Shown: in pieces, positions 10,520 through 25,262 of the stretch | Position numbering within the stretch: position 1 is the first letter of the stretch | Layout of the letters: each line of letters starts with the position of its first letter | NCBI GenBank assembly: GCA_022578965.1 | Contig: MU400515.1 | Location: forward strand, 186,001 to 250,000 | Reading direction: 5' to 3' | Length of the DNA: 64,000 bases | Origin: Xylaria sp. FL1777 | Taxonomy: Eukaryota > Ascomycota > Sordariomycetes > Xylariales > Xylariaceae | Notes under the pieces: model-generated | Told to the model about the DNA's origin: nothing | What the model saw: only the letters and a program-made list of their open reading frames with translations | Database searches by the model: none | Translations under genes and position numbers: made by a program

Positions 10520-13500
10520 CTAAAAGTCCTCCCAGTTGTATTCACAATCATCATTTAGGTATTGCTCCATCAACAGACCTATATCGTCTGCTTTCGTCCC
10601 CGAGGTCTCATTTTCATCATTATTATCTTGCTCTTGCATAGTGTTTGCCAATTCGTCATCTGAGTTTTGCACGTCTTCATTGTGAAGTCCACATTCACCG
10701 CCTTCAGACAGGTCTCCATCATCTAGAGAATCTTCATCATCGGTTTCATGAATGCTGAGGATTTCTGAGATGTGCGATTCGTTACTATCGAGATCGTACT
10801 CTCTCCTGACCTCTCGAAAATGCCAATCTTGGGATTTTTCATCAAAGAAAAAATACCCTTGGTTTTCCAATATATCTTTTCGATGGCATACCTCTTCGTC
10901 TCTGTCTGTCCAACCTCCGAACTCTTTCAAGAGCTTCGCCAGCGCAAAGTGGCCTTCACGTTTTGCATATGCAATAGCCCGGATATAGTGTATTCTCATA
11001 GCTCCGTCTAACTCGGCACCTCTTTCAAGTAAGAGCTTGACTAAGTCAAGATGCCCGTGCTCTGATGCCCCTTCTAGGGCTGTGCGGCCCGAGAACTTTG
11101 CTGGTGGGGCATTGACGTCACCTCCACGCTCTAAGAGCAATCTCGCTATGCTGATGAATCCATGGATGGCCGCCATTTGGAGCGCTGTTGCCCCAAACTC
11201 CGGTGCTGCTGGTGTATTTATGTCAGCCCCGGAATCGATAAGAAGGAATGTCAAATTCGTATTCCCAAGTGAGACTGCCGCCTGTAATGGTGTCACTCTT
11301 CTCCTGTACATTGTCCTCGCATAATAATTTAAGCTATCGATACACGCGATGCATTCCCGTACTTTTTGGGCCATATTCAGATGAACGCTTTCGAAAAGCA
11401 GGCACCGTGTCCACTCCTGATTGTCATCAGATGGGGAGAATTGGGACAAGAATAGGGAGGCAGTAGCTAGATTACCTCCGTACAAACTGTAACACTTTAA
11501 GTCTCTAGGTCGAGCTCGATAACCCACCTGGAGTAGTTTTTTGGTGAGGTTGGTATCTCCAAAGGCAAAGGCTGCATACAAAGGCGTGATACTAAGGTAA
11601 CTGGAAAATTGATCTGGGATCTCTCCTTTATCAGAGATTTTTCTATAGGGAAATGAAGGCGTAGAATGAGGTATAAACTGGTCTCGTAAAAGAATATAGA
11701 CGAGGCCTAGTTGCCTTTCTCGAATCGCCCTAACTAAGGCTGAAGCCTCGTTTCTATCAATGAGTCCAAAGGGCCGATTCGTGGCTAGCAGCGAGACAAT
11801 AGAATAGTCTTGTGATATCAAAGCGGTCTGTACTGCATTCCAAAGCGTTATGGATCGATATTTCCCCCCCGAAGAGAAATACAACGAGATTATGTCGCGG
11901 TTTCCGACTTCGACGGCTGCATCGAGAACGTTATCATTATTTGCGCTAGTGAAGGTGATATTTTTGTCTCTTAATAGCAGATCAGACAGGACTCCTTCAT
12001 CCCCAAGTCTGACAGCTTGGATGAGCTCCCCACCGAGTAACTTCGCATGTAGACATTGGACAGCAGTCGCAACATTACCACTTTGAAGGGCCATTTGGAG
12101 GGGAGTAGCGAGGAATGAGGGAACAAGCCACGTCCATTGGGAGTTTTTAGGTGGGCTGAATTGTACGTCTAAACCCTCATTATAATCGGCAAGCCATCGT
12201 ACGAAGTTCGTGTTCCCAGCGCAAGCTGCAACATGTATCGGTAATGGACGTGTTGACTTCTGCGGAAAGTCTCCGATATCGTGACTAGAGAATGCGCCAG
12301 ATTGCAATATCATTTCAGCGATTTCAATATCTGGATTCCATGCCGTCGCCGTGAGAGGGCTGACGTGGGTCCAATCTCCTCCACTCCAATCCACATTCAA
12401 AAGGACCAGCTGCTCTATCGTTCTGCGGTCTCCGGCTAAACATGCTACCACGAAGAGGTCTTTAAGAGCTTTCTTGGAAACCAGATCTGTGCAAGCGAGA
12501 GTTGTGCTGAGGAGAAAATCTACCATTTCCGTGTTCTCTGAAGCAATAGCGATATGCAGTAGTGTACAATCTATCTGTAATAGGGAGAAGCCGGAGCCCC
12601 GCCAGTATGAACCACCTTCGTCCGAGGCTTGGGAGACCCCGACGTTGTAGGAGATCACTGATTCAGAAAATGTCGTCTGAAGTAATTTGTCGATTAAGAA
12701 CTTTGCTAGACGATTGTGGTGTCTTGCGATTGCTATTCCGAGGGGGGGTAACAACCCCGATTGGACGCCATAGCCCATGAAGAGTTGAACAAACTCCAGA
12801 GCATTGTCTTCCTCCGGAGAAATGGCGCTCCTCTCTAAGAGGGATGGTCTGTAAGTTCCTGTATCCGCACCCGCATCCAAAAGTATTTTACCTAGGCGTA
12901 TATCGTGTTGCTTAATCGCAATTAACAATGCCTCAAATCTAAATACTGTGATATCTAAGCCACTGACGTAACGTAATCTCAACTTACCTCGTTCAAGTAC
13001 AAAATACTCGGTATTGAAGACATGGATTTGGCTGACTGGCATATTCGGATCTACGCCAGCTTCAAGGAGCCGCGAGACAAGACTGTACCTCCTTTGCCGA
13101 ATTGCACATCCGTAAACCACCTCTGAAATGGAATTGCTGGTTGAACAGCCAGTTCCGATACGATGAATCAACCATTGGAAGTTGTTTTCCAAGATACACG
13201 CAATCAACCAAAGTATAAATTCATCTCTTTCTTGATATGAGATGCCAAAAACGTCAAGATTATTGAGATTCTTGTTTGCCAATGAGAATAGGATGACCTT
13301 AAGCAACTCGATTGCTACTTCAGAAGGACCACCCGCCCACAAAGATGACTGTCCGTTTTGGTCATCTGATTCACGATTGTGTGGCATTGAGCGGAACAGA
13401 TTATTGATTTGCGCATACATCGTCAGCGGGTTTTTAGCGGCGGCCTGAGAATGGGAGATGGTCCTGGTGGTTGCGAGCAATCTGGCCATATTAGGTACCT

Positions 13501-14124
13501 GTAGAAGATCTTCCATTGTCAGATTTGTATGTGATGACACATATCCCGTCATAACATACCAATTCGAGCCCCTTCTAAAAACATCAGCCAGGGAAGAGTT
13601 GCTGGCCATTGTTGTTGTAACTCTGAAGGGCTTGGAGTCACAACACGGACGATGTCCCATCCGGGATTGGCAGGACTAGGAACTAGGGCGTGTAAGTCAG
13701 GTCAAGTAAAAAAGCCTGGATATTTGGGACGAAACATACCACCATCCGCGAAATCCTTGGCGGTAGGGATCACCTTATACCGCTGTACTTCCTTGCGGAC
13801 CTTGTCTGGCGGAAGGCTCACGCCATAGAGTGTGATCTCAGACATTTTCCCTAATACCTTCCTCTTCTGTATCTTGTGACCAACATATCGCCAAACATCT
13901 CTGCGGCTGTTTTTCTTGATGCCCCATTTCTTGAGTTGATATTGATACTGGTGTTTACTATACGATATTTAGTAAGTTAAGGAACCTGGGAAAGGCTGTG
14001 CTTACTTCCGGTCAAAGTTATACTCTTCCTTCATTCGGACTGATGTGTCCTGCAAAGAGAGCTTTTCTAAGAGAAATAAACATAATATTGTATCCTTATG
14101 GAGCTCCCAGTCATTAGAAGTCAT
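10520..14124 (-). CDS. Clr5-domain ankyrin-repeat protein
   Basis: Model: exons 14124-14006, 13957-13740, 13682-13560 and 13509-10520; introns of 48, 57 and 50 nt; total 1149 aa with all phases closing. Residues ~1-55 match the Clr5 domain: NDWELHKDTI at the start and LKKWGIKKN at the end, broken by intron 1. A linker follows with the P-W-x-x-LPW motif (QQQWPATLPWLMFL) that usually lies after Clr5. Ankyrin-like helices occupy much of the middle and clear repeats lie at ~890-990 (FGATALQMAAIHG, LLLERGGDVNAP, GRTALEGASEHG). The tail from ~1060 is very acidic. Fungal Clr5-ankyrin proteins are mostly uncharacterised; Clr5 was named from a fission-yeast silencing factor. The last intron needs an AAG acceptor. 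Without it, a start at 13660 opens another frame into the ankyrin part, which would lose Clr5. Confidence 0.85.
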
Positions 14125-15439
14125 GATGAATGATCCTAAGCATGCGTTAGAAAAGAAAATGAAGGCCCATGAGAAACAGGGTGAGAGGTGCTTATCTACA
14201 TAAATAACTTGGCTGAAGACGATGTCGTGGTTAAGCCACACTTCATCGTGACTGGCTACCTCAAACCTCCATTCTCGGGGGCTATGTCAAGCAAGCGTGA
14301 TTGGTGAAGGCCAGAACGAGAATCCGGAACTCACCGGAAGGGGCCATATGCAGCGACCCATCGTTAGCGACTGTGATTGACTCGTCTTGACGATCTTGAT
14401 TGGATCAGGCCAAAAACGAATGGTCTAATATACTTGTAAAAGGAGGTTTTGCACCCCATAGGCAGTATTAGGGGTCTAGGTAGGCAGTAAAGACCCCCTT
14501 TCTCATGTTAAGATCTTTCGTATAATCGTCATACCAATTCCATGTAGTGTATGTTCTATCTAATGTGTGAGCACTAGTTAGGCATATTCCATATGCCTAC
14601 ATAGAGTTCATTGTCATGTCTTGATAACGAAACCCTATATCTTCAAATATTTACTTGTCTAGCTTGTACATCTTTGATATATTCAACGCTATTGTTTTGT
14701 TCCGATTGACAAGTACATGCTAAGGTGCAAGGCATCTTGCCAGTGAGCTTTATGTAGCCCCCAGCATTCCACATTCCATGCTTGTTTGCAGCTCATTGGT
14801 TGATGCGGTCGGTCCCTGGTAATTCATCCCAGTGACCGTTTGGTTTCGCACTTGACTCCTTTCCCCAGCTTAGCACACTCCTGCCACCTCCAATTTCTAT
14901 TCACGATACCAAAGTGATTGTGGTTAGATTAAATGTGACGGCGTGGGACCCTGAATACCTGGGTTAGGTGCTTAAATACAAGCAGCGCGGCCCGCCCCGC
15001 GGCGCTATGCCACCCAATAGACATATGTGTTTAGCTGCGGGCTGCGACTCATAACCAACAGTAAATCTGTTGGACTGAAAAGAAATGGACAAAATCTCCA
15101 AAATATCTATTTGTTGGGGGATAACTGGGAATCAAATTGGTTAATTAGATTGGATAGTGAATAAGCGCTCCTATACATCAACCCACTGGGCTCATCATCT
15201 AGACAAGCCTCACAATTTCTAGCTGCGGTAATTCAAATATCCCCTATCTTTCATCAAAATTTGCTCCCTAAACATACCTATGTAGCGAAGTTGATACTCA
15301 ACGCTCTCCATCGATTCACCATATTTCTCCTATCATCTCTCAAAGTTCGCCTCTCAAGATTAATTTCAACATCACAGCTGCTTATACGAAGAGCATTACT
15401 CTCATATCCACTACATGGTTGTAGTTCCCGTGCAGCATA
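14125..15439. other. Intergenic, divergent promoters
   Basis: Upstream side of the Clr5-ankyrin gene. Much of the sequence is A/T-rich with no open frame I can support. A frame at 15278-15484 on the minus strand lacks an ATG start and overlaps the kinase-like remnant. Confidence 0.4.
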
Positions 15440-15800
15440 ATGTCCACACCGTCGCGTTCCAAGAAGTCTTTCGTACTTGCACAATGCTCAAGGGTGGTTC
15501 AGGGAGAGTTTACGAGATTGAAGAGGTTCTATCTGATCCAACCCATTCTCTCTACGTTTATCGTGCAAAGTATGGCAGGCTTTCTTACTAGTGGAAAACA
15601 ATGTTGACTTAACTAATCTAAGAGTTGAGTCGGTAAAATATGTCGTCAAAAACAAATGGAACTACAGGGCTTAGTGTCTTCAAGCTCAAATGTGCAAAGT
15701 GTAGTAGCTACTATCCGGGAACACGAGATATTCATATGCCCATTTTGGTCAGCAACCTACTTCAGCTTGACCAAAGGAAGCTAATCCTATAAGTTATAGT
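15440..15800 (+). pseudogene. Broken protein-kinase-like gene (N-lobe remnant)
   Basis: Pieces of one protein are spread over three frames. An ATG at 15440 opens a short basic leader ending FVLAQ. The next frame, from about 15484, reads LKGGSGRVYEIEEVL and LYVYRAKYG, which resembles a glycine-rich loop and the beta strand that follows. It stops at 15589. After one more shift come VESVKYVVKN (beta-3 VxK-like) and, in another frame, VVATIREHEIFICPF, then VSNLLQLDQRKL in a third. This order fits the N-lobe of the small fungal kinase-like family. At least three frame changes and several stops make it non-functional as read, unless short introns are present that I could not place. No C-lobe motif (HxD, DFG) is clear before the neighbouring gene at 16048. 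Confidence 0.5.
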
Positions 15801-16047
15801 TGGCATTGATTCCATTTTCGAATCCCAAAATCTAGTCCTGAAGGTTTCTATACAACTCCTTAACATTTGTATCCAAAATTTCCCTATAATCATATCGCAG
15901 AATATTATAGCCCGCCTACAAATGAGGCGGTGCCACGCGGCAAGGGGCTTGGTGGCAGGATCGAAGTAAAGTTGAATTCTCTACTTCAATCCTCCACCAA
16001 TTCCCTTGCCATGAACATCGACCGGATGGCCAACTGGCACTGGTAAC

Positions 16048-17497
16048 CTAGTTCCATTTAATATGGATAAGAGGCGTAGAATATAATGCATCGTTCTTTG
16101 TGTATGAAATGTAGATTTCGTTAGTTGAGGTACCGTCTGGGTTGAGTCCTGGGTGGGCCTGGAGCGTGTACGCCCCAAGGGCACTACTGCCGATCTGGCC
16201 TGAGTAGAAGTTGACAGGGCTCGCCCACGGTCCTGTAATGGAATCGGCCGTAGTAATAAAGAAGTCAGCGGAGACGCTGATCCCGGCCTTTGATAAAGAC
16301 TTGGCGTTAGTATCACTCTCTTACTATGACCATTTCAAGGAGATGACATTTTGCACACCAGGGGCTGGAGGCAGACAGCTGAGCTCAACTAATATTTGCC
16401 GCTGACACTCGTGACGAAGAATAAAAGAATCTGAGAACTTACCTGACCAATCCACACCCACTTGTTCCAGTAAGTTGAAAAATAATAGGTACCCTGCCCA
16501 CCTGCACTCACGTTGGGAATGCTAATATTTGCGGTGTTAATACCCGGCAGGCTTGACGTCCACGCCCCATTGACCCAGTACTGGTACTGGGACTTATCCT
16601 CAATGGAGCCTACGGGAACCTTTGCCAAAGCGATAGCGCCGTTGGACGGCTTACCAAACAGGTAGGCAATGCCATTTTGAATCACATTGCCGTACACGCC
16701 GTAGGGGATAGAGCCATAGAGCCAAAAGTTTTCATTCACGAGACTGACTGTTGGTAGAGCATTTCGATCCGAATCGTTAAGAGTATATGTCATCTTGTAG
16801 AGCGAAACCGCCGGGTCTGGGTCATTCGTGCTGAAGCTAAAATCGTATAAGTGTCACTATGGTATTCGTAGTCGCAGACTCCTATTTTCTAGGATAATTC
16901 AGAGTGGTTAAGTTCTAGATAAAATATACTTACTGTGATACGATTAGTATATAACACAACAGTTTAACAGGCGGGAAAAGGGATATGAATACTTGCTATC
17001 CTTGTACACACCTCTGACTTAATATGTTCTTTACGAATCCATGTGTATGCGGTTATGACATTACCAGCAGTGGACGTCACCAAAGGGGGACTGTCCGGCC
17101 AGAGAGCATAGCGAGTACCATCATCACATAAACCCGCGCTGTTAGTGCTGCATTCGTCCGCCGTATAGACGAAATAAGGTTCCTGACTGCCACCACCACC
17201 GTACTGCTGAATGGCAGGAGTTCCATCGGCGTTGAAATTAGACCAGCTCGCAGATGATGACCATACTGGCAGAGTCGCGACGCCATTTTTCAGGGGCTGA
17301 GTATCACGGCACGTCCAAAAAACACGGTCGCCGACCCGGGTTGAGCCGCAAGAATCGCGGTTTATCGACGGGTCGGCGACGTTCCCTACCGCAGTAGCGC
17401 TTTTTACCGTCGGAGTAAACGCTCTCTTCGGAAGGGTAGTAGAGGAAACCCCCTGTAGAAATAAGGAACCAAAAAGAAGACAGCCTGACCACGCCAT
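16048..17497 (-). CDS. Secreted DUF4185-like protein
   Basis: Model: exon 1 17497-17010, intron 17009-16837, exon 2 16836-16443, intron 16442-16288 (GTAAGT donor, TACTAAC branch, AAAG acceptor), exon 3 16287-16048; 373 aa. The N-terminus MAWSGCLLFGSLFLQGVSS is a signal peptide. The body carries the conserved blocks of a fungal secreted family annotated as DUF4185, related to glycoside-hydrolase-like beta propellers: RVFWTCRDTQ, DDGTRYALWPDSPP, ALPTVSL, SVGSIEDK-like KVPVGSIEDKSQYQYWVNGAW, AGGQGTYYFS and ADFFITTADSITGPW. The function is not established; a carbohydrate-related role is an inference from the fold. The start was chosen at the Met directly before the hydrophobic core; an earlier in-frame Met at about 17572 would add a second hydrophobic stretch. 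The exon 1 donor is uncertain by a few bases. Confidence 0.8.
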
Positions 17498-20157
17498 TTT
17501 GACGATCAAGATTAGCCAAGGTATAAGCAAAATCCAGTGAACAGACCGAATTACCCAGTCTGAGCAGAGCACGCTCTACTTATGTTTGCGACTCTACTCC
17601 GCGGCCGTCGAGTTGAAGCCATCCCTGCACGAGATCATCCCAAGGTACCTACCTTTTCAGGCATGGAGGAGCGCCATCACGTTCTGCGGAGGGAGACAGG
17701 GGAATATACTACGGTAATTTTTAGATCGTAGTGGATTCTCCTCCAACTTCCACATCAGGCGCCTGAGCAGGGACCCGGCAAGGTCCTGAATGACTGTCTG
17801 AGCTGTATACGGGTGTACACGTGTAAGAAACAAGGACGCCGAAGATGGGGTCTAATAGTAGTGTAGGTAGTTTCATACGTTCTAGTCGCGCTGCGAAGTA
17901 CTGTGTATGGAAGGTATAGTAATAGTACTGCTATAGGTTGCTAAGGAATGAAAGGATCAGGACCAAATCGCGGCTTAATGCCCCTTCAAACCCCAGAAAT
18001 AACGCCGAACAGCCTGCGTAGAGGAGCGTTTACGTAGTAGCGCACGCCAACCCTTAAGTAGTATCTAGTTTAGGTTGTTTCAAAGAACCCTAGACTAGAT
18101 GGTGACTAAGCTAGTTATGTCCTTGATGTGGACTAACTATACTAGACCTAGGTAATTAACTCCATTTCGGAAATAAGGAAGCCACCGGAGGCATACTTAC
18201 TTAACTGGCTGTTCTCATGAATCTCATTGAAGATTGCTCTCAGTTCATCATACTCACACCATTCACATACATAGGAAATGAATATGTAAGTAAGAAAACA
18301 TGTTTAAAATTGCCTCTCGTGGGATCTTAACTTAGGTGCTCTGATTATTTTTAATGCGGCGATGATGATGAGATTCCAGTACCCAGATTGAGACGGAGAA
18401 ATTCACCAAAGTTTACCTGCGGATTGTATTTGCACACTACCTATTACTTAGCAACGTTGGGTGTGCTTGAGGGTCGTTGAAGATTGCCAAGTTAGCTTAG
18501 CGTAGCTCTGTTAGAAATCATCTCTTGTTTCTAATAGGCATATGCTTCTAAGAGCGGGCGGTGACCACTCTGACACAGCTCGTATTACGACAATCTCTAT
18601 GTTATGTATGCAAATTAAGCCCAAACCTCAAAACAATGTAAGGATATCAAGGGTGTGAGTGAGTGGTAAGCAGGGAAGCAAGCAAGTCATCACAGCGGAA
18701 AAATGACGCCGAGAGGACTCTCCGTTGCGGTCGTTACATAACTACATGGTGACTAATTGCCTCAACACAGATGCGCGCCAGTCCGCTAAATCGTAAATTA
18801 CGGTACGCGGCTTTTAAGCAGTTGCACTAGCACATAAATCATAGTTCTAAGTAAATGTGAGTTCAGGCCTTGTTCGTCGCAGGCATCAGTGGCGCACGCA
18901 GTGGTTGCCAATGCGAAAAGTAAAGGTGCATGGTGCAGGAGCATCGCGATAGGGTGGCTAAGTAAACAAGAGCATGTAAGCAAAGGTTGAAGATGACTAC
19001 CTAGGATTGAAGGAATGGTGGATAAGGTAGAGAGATAAAGGTGCGTAACCAGTCTCACCATACAATAAGCATATCATAGATCTTGTATGTGGCCCCTGTC
19101 TTTACCTAACAATATATCCGACGAAACCATCATCAAGCGCGTCGGCACCGGCGCACGGGGTTACGGGGCACTAAATTGAGACCTAGGTATATTAGGTCAA
19201 CCATGCTGTATCTATTACATCAATGAAAGATGTCTTCAATGTTCTTATTAGTCTTGGTTACTATCGGATCATTATTGCGTAAAGCCAGTTACAGTAGATA
19301 CATACTTATTCATGTGGCGGTACCTACTTATTATTGGAATTGATGTGGAACCTACCTACAGTACATGCAAGAGACCTACCTATGATATCTACGCAGTAGG
19401 TATGTAATAGGTAATCAACGACCTAGGTAGGTACCGTAGAAGGCGCCCCCATTTATTTCTTTCCCGAAGACCACAGCCGTGACGACACCATACCTAGGGA
19501 TCCACAGAATGATAGGTGCCCCGAGGCCGCGGCCCCGCTATTCACTACCGTGTTGAGATCCCGTACCTGTCTTATCCTATCGCGAGCCTCGACCGCCTAA
19601 ACGGTCCAACGCTCCTACGCTCCTACGCTCCTCGCCTCCCTATTACATTTGCCCCCCTCTCATCACATCAATCATTCATGTGTATTCCGGTGCCAACTTA
19701 CTAGTCAAATGCTATCCGTGCTAGGAGCCCAGTTCCGCGCACGCCGTCTCACTCTATCCCTTCTACAGCTGCAATTCCAACCACCCCCCCAGTTGGCACC
19801 ATGTCAGCCCACCAAACAACTCCTTGTACGCCATCCTTCCAGTGGAGTTGGTGAGATGTATTTCCCGACTTTCTGTGCCGTGTGATTCCATCACTTGTAA
19901 ACTTGGCTATTCATGGCTGCCGCTATGAACCAAACGACGCCCCGGGTCCGGGCATCCGAACTGATCTCACCTTTCGAATGCCTGCTAATAGTTTATAATC
20001 TCCCTCTTCCGATCTCCCTGCACTATATATTAAAGCGTTTCGCTACCAATTTCTTTGTCTCATTTATTTTTGGAGCTGGAATTTAAGCTGACTCGGGTGT
20101 GGCCGACCCCTCATTCACCTCATTGTTTTTGTGTCTATAGACAGTACCGATTTCACA
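17498..20157. other. Intergenic with TACCTAGGTA-type palindromes
   Basis: No gene supported over 2.6 kb. A frame near 18798-18960 on the minus strand begins with a signal-like hydrophobic stretch but is short and unmatched. Between about 19180 and 19440 short palindromes and direct repeats of the TAGGTA/TACCTA type are dense. The last ~250 bp before 20158 are pyrimidine-rich, like the leader of the monooxygenase gene. Confidence 0.45.
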
Positions 20158-22267
<2,110 letters not shown>

Positions 22268-22700
22268 GGATGGTATGAAGTAGCGCGGCATATGGCTGCT
22301 ACATGAAGATTTCAGCGTATCGGTTTTTGTATAGTCAAGGGATCGCTGTTTGCCTTATTACCGTAATAACATAGATGATAACTTGTACCCATATATTGAA
22401 TAGTACTTCACGCGCTCCTTAATACATAGTTGAGAGATGGCCTGCCAATTAATCTAAGTATTAAACGGCGAAAAGAAACTCTTTTGTCGCCTTCTCTATT
22501 AGCTACCTAGAGTATGCCGATACAGCCATAGTTTACCCTAAAGTGAGTGTTACACGCATCGGACCAGCTGAACACCTTGTGCTATCTCCGGATGCATAGT
22601 TCGGTGAGACACTGGGACCGTACCGCGCTGAATTGAGACTTATTGAAACTGTCTCGCGTACCAGAAGTGAAGCTATTCAGCCCTCGCTAATCTGAGACAT
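22268..22700. other. Intergenic, monooxygenase 3' flank
   Basis: A/T-rich sequence after the monooxygenase stop. No repeats or genes are evident. Confidence 0.4.
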
Positions 22701-22952
22701 ATGGGCGGACCACGGAGGTTAGGAAGCCCCGAACCAATTGTATATAGACTCAAGGACAGCCACCATGCTCGGCAACAGCCCCGATGGGAGGCATGGACCT
22801 TTGCAGCCATAACAGATTATTATATGCAGAATAGAGAGTCAATCACTCAGTTCCAAGCCCTGACATACAGCCCTTGTTATAGTGAGCCCAGTTATCGCGA
22901 AGACGCTTTAGCATTTGACTTGGAGGAGGCAGTCGAGTTAGGGGGTGGATAG
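22701..22952 (+). CDS. Hypothetical 83-aa protein
   Basis: An ATG-initiated frame with protein-like composition (for example PRWEAWTFAAITDYYMQ) and no signal peptide. I do not recognise a family. It lies between the monooxygenase and HET protein 1, about 300 bp before the HET start, and could be a small gene, a remnant, or an upstream open frame of the HET gene. Confidence 0.3.
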   Translation: MGGPRRLGSPEPIVYRLKDSHHARQQPRWEAWTFAAITDYYMQNRESITQFQALTYSPCYSEPSYREDALAFDLEEAVELGGG

Positions 22953-23252
22953 GAAACAGTAATCAATAAATTATCGAGACCCTAACTCACTTCTTCTCGT
23001 TTCAGCAGTCTCTCAAACATGTACTTCAACATCCTTTTATAAGGAACAAGTTAAAGGGTGGTCGTTACCATAGACCTTGGCATGTTGAAATGCGGGGAAG
23101 AGGCTGATGCTAGTACAGTAAATGAGAATGTAAGCCCCGCAGGCTAAGCCCAATACAATAGTATCAAATCCAAGGTAGTCTCATGCTACTACGAGGTAAT
23201 TATTTTCTGCATCTTGTAAAGGAGAGTCTTCAATACTCTAATCGAAGGAAGC

Positions 23253-25262
23253 ATGGCAGCAGCGTCTTCTGGCAAAAGGGTGGCCTCGCCATGCTCTCAA
23301 TGCAACAACCTTCAACGACTCAACCGCAGCGGGCATCCCTGGCGTCTAGAGACGAGAGTATCGAGTCTCGAATCCTCTGCGACCTCGGGCTGTCGGTTTT
23401 GTGAACTCCTACTATCTGGCATAGATATCTGTATGCCAGCATGGAAATCTGAGGAGCGAGCCAAAAGTAGCGTCTACGAGTCTGAAGCAGAGCTTCCCTT
23501 CAAAGGACTTACTCTTAACCTTGACTGGCATGAAAGCAACGGTGACAGGAAGCAGGTTGCAATAGACCTTTTTACTCTACAACGTGAGAATGCTAGTTTT
23601 ACATATTTTTTTTAGTATGAGGCTAACCTCTTTCTAGCGAATATGTGTCCCTGGACTTGTATCGGTGTAGGCTCCGATATATGTGGCGATACCTCCTCAG
23701 AGGCTGCTTTCGCACGATCATTTCAATGGATACGGGAGTGCCAGCAGACTCACGCCCTTTGCAACAGTCGCGGGTCTACTCCATTGCCTAATCGAGTGGT
23801 GGACGTTGGCGATTCCGATTACCCTCGAATCAAGCTATATGAGACCCAAAACGAACCGGCCAAGTATATTTGCCTTAGCCATTGCTGGGGCACAGCACAA
23901 TTGATCAGAACAACAACCGCAACTATCCATCAATACAAGGAAGGCATCTCCTGGGTTGAGTTGTCTACCACCTTCCAACACGCGATTATATTCGCCCGAA
24001 AGCTGGGGATCCAGTACGTTTGGATCGATTCTCTTTGCATTATCCAGGACAGCGAAGACGACTGGCGTGCGGAGTCCTCAAGAATGGCCACTATCTACGA
24101 GAATTCACATATAACTCTTGCTGCGACGAAATCTGGCAGTGGAGCTGGCGGTTTCTTCTCAGCTGCTTCTCTGGAGTGCAAGGCGCATGAGCTAAGATGT
24201 AACGAAGATGACGGAATGTCACATCCAATCTATGTCCGCAGAAATCTCCACGATGATTACAAAATTGGCCCCAATAACAACCCATTGCTGAGACGCGGTT
24301 GGGTATTCCAAGAACGCCTATTGTCACCGCGCGTTCTCCATTTCGGGGCGCAAGAGCTGTTTTGGGAGTGCATGGAGAGGGCGGGATGCGAATGCTCCTA
24401 TATAAGTGGCAGCAAGGAGAAAGAAAGCCAAAAATTGTCCTCGGTCTCCGAATATCTCCTAAGACACATGCTTGGGAAAATATCCCACGCCATCAAACTG
24501 TCTTCCGAATCGCCACAAGTGTTGAAAAATAGATGGCACGAGATTGTCGAAGAATACTCCTATCTGGACCTCACCTTTGAAAAGGACAAGTTCCCCGCCC
24601 TATCTGGCGTCGTAAAGCAGATGCAGCGCGTCAGAGACGCGAAATATCTAGCGGGACTCTGGGAAGATAACCTGGTCGACGACCTTTTGTGGAGTACCTT
24701 TGCTTTGTCGGCGGGGAGACCTTTAAGATGGAGGGGGCCAACCTGGTCTTGGGTCTCTGTCAACGGCAGGATCCAATACGTTTCTAACTCCGATGAGGTC
24801 AACCGGACCTTCGCGAAGATTATAGAGGTTGAATGCACTCCCCTCGCCACCGATAGCACGTCCGAATTAGTCTCGGCAACGATTGTTGTATCAAGCCATA
24901 TGGTAACGGCAGTTCTTCGCAAGAACCCAAATACGAACAGCGCCCCGTCGCTGCTGCATCGCTACGCACTCGAAGCCGCTGACGGGGAGCATTACGGGTT
25001 TCAAAGCGACTATACGCTCCCTGATGACAAACACTTGGGAGAGACTGTGTACTGCTTGTGGATGCGCTGTGGAGGGTCAGGTAATTCATATTGGCACTGC
25101 GACTGCATAGTTCTGAGGTGTGTGGATGCAGCTCAGCAAATCTACGAACGGCTTGGGATGGCGTGGATAGCTAAATACTCGCATCACTTACCTCAGCCTC
25201 TTGGCAAGGACCAGATCCCCTTTAACCCAGGAACAGAGTGTGTTACGGTGAGGATTAGGTAA
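23253..25262 (+). CDS. HET-domain protein 1 (heterokaryon incompatibility type)
   Basis: Model: exon 1 23253-23583, intron 23584-23637 (GTGAGA donor, GGCTAAC branch, TCTAG acceptor), exon 2 23638-25262; 651 aa. HET signature blocks are in order: YICLSHCWG (~187), VWIDSLCIIQDSEDDW (~230), ENSHITLAA, then RRGWVFQERLLSPRVLHF. The N-terminus has several Cys (CSQCNNL, CRFCELLL) typical of the large Pezizomycotina HET group that begins with a CxxC-rich segment. HET domains trigger programmed cell death when non-self is sensed in fused hyphae; most paralogues have no known partner. There is no N-terminal HeLo or C-terminal WD/ankyrin domain. The gene is complete with no frame break. Confidence 0.9.

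Noticed and set aside
18798..19061. Minus-strand frame with signal-like hydrophobic start
   Set aside because: Short, with the hydrophobic stretch explained by composition; no Cys pattern or family support.
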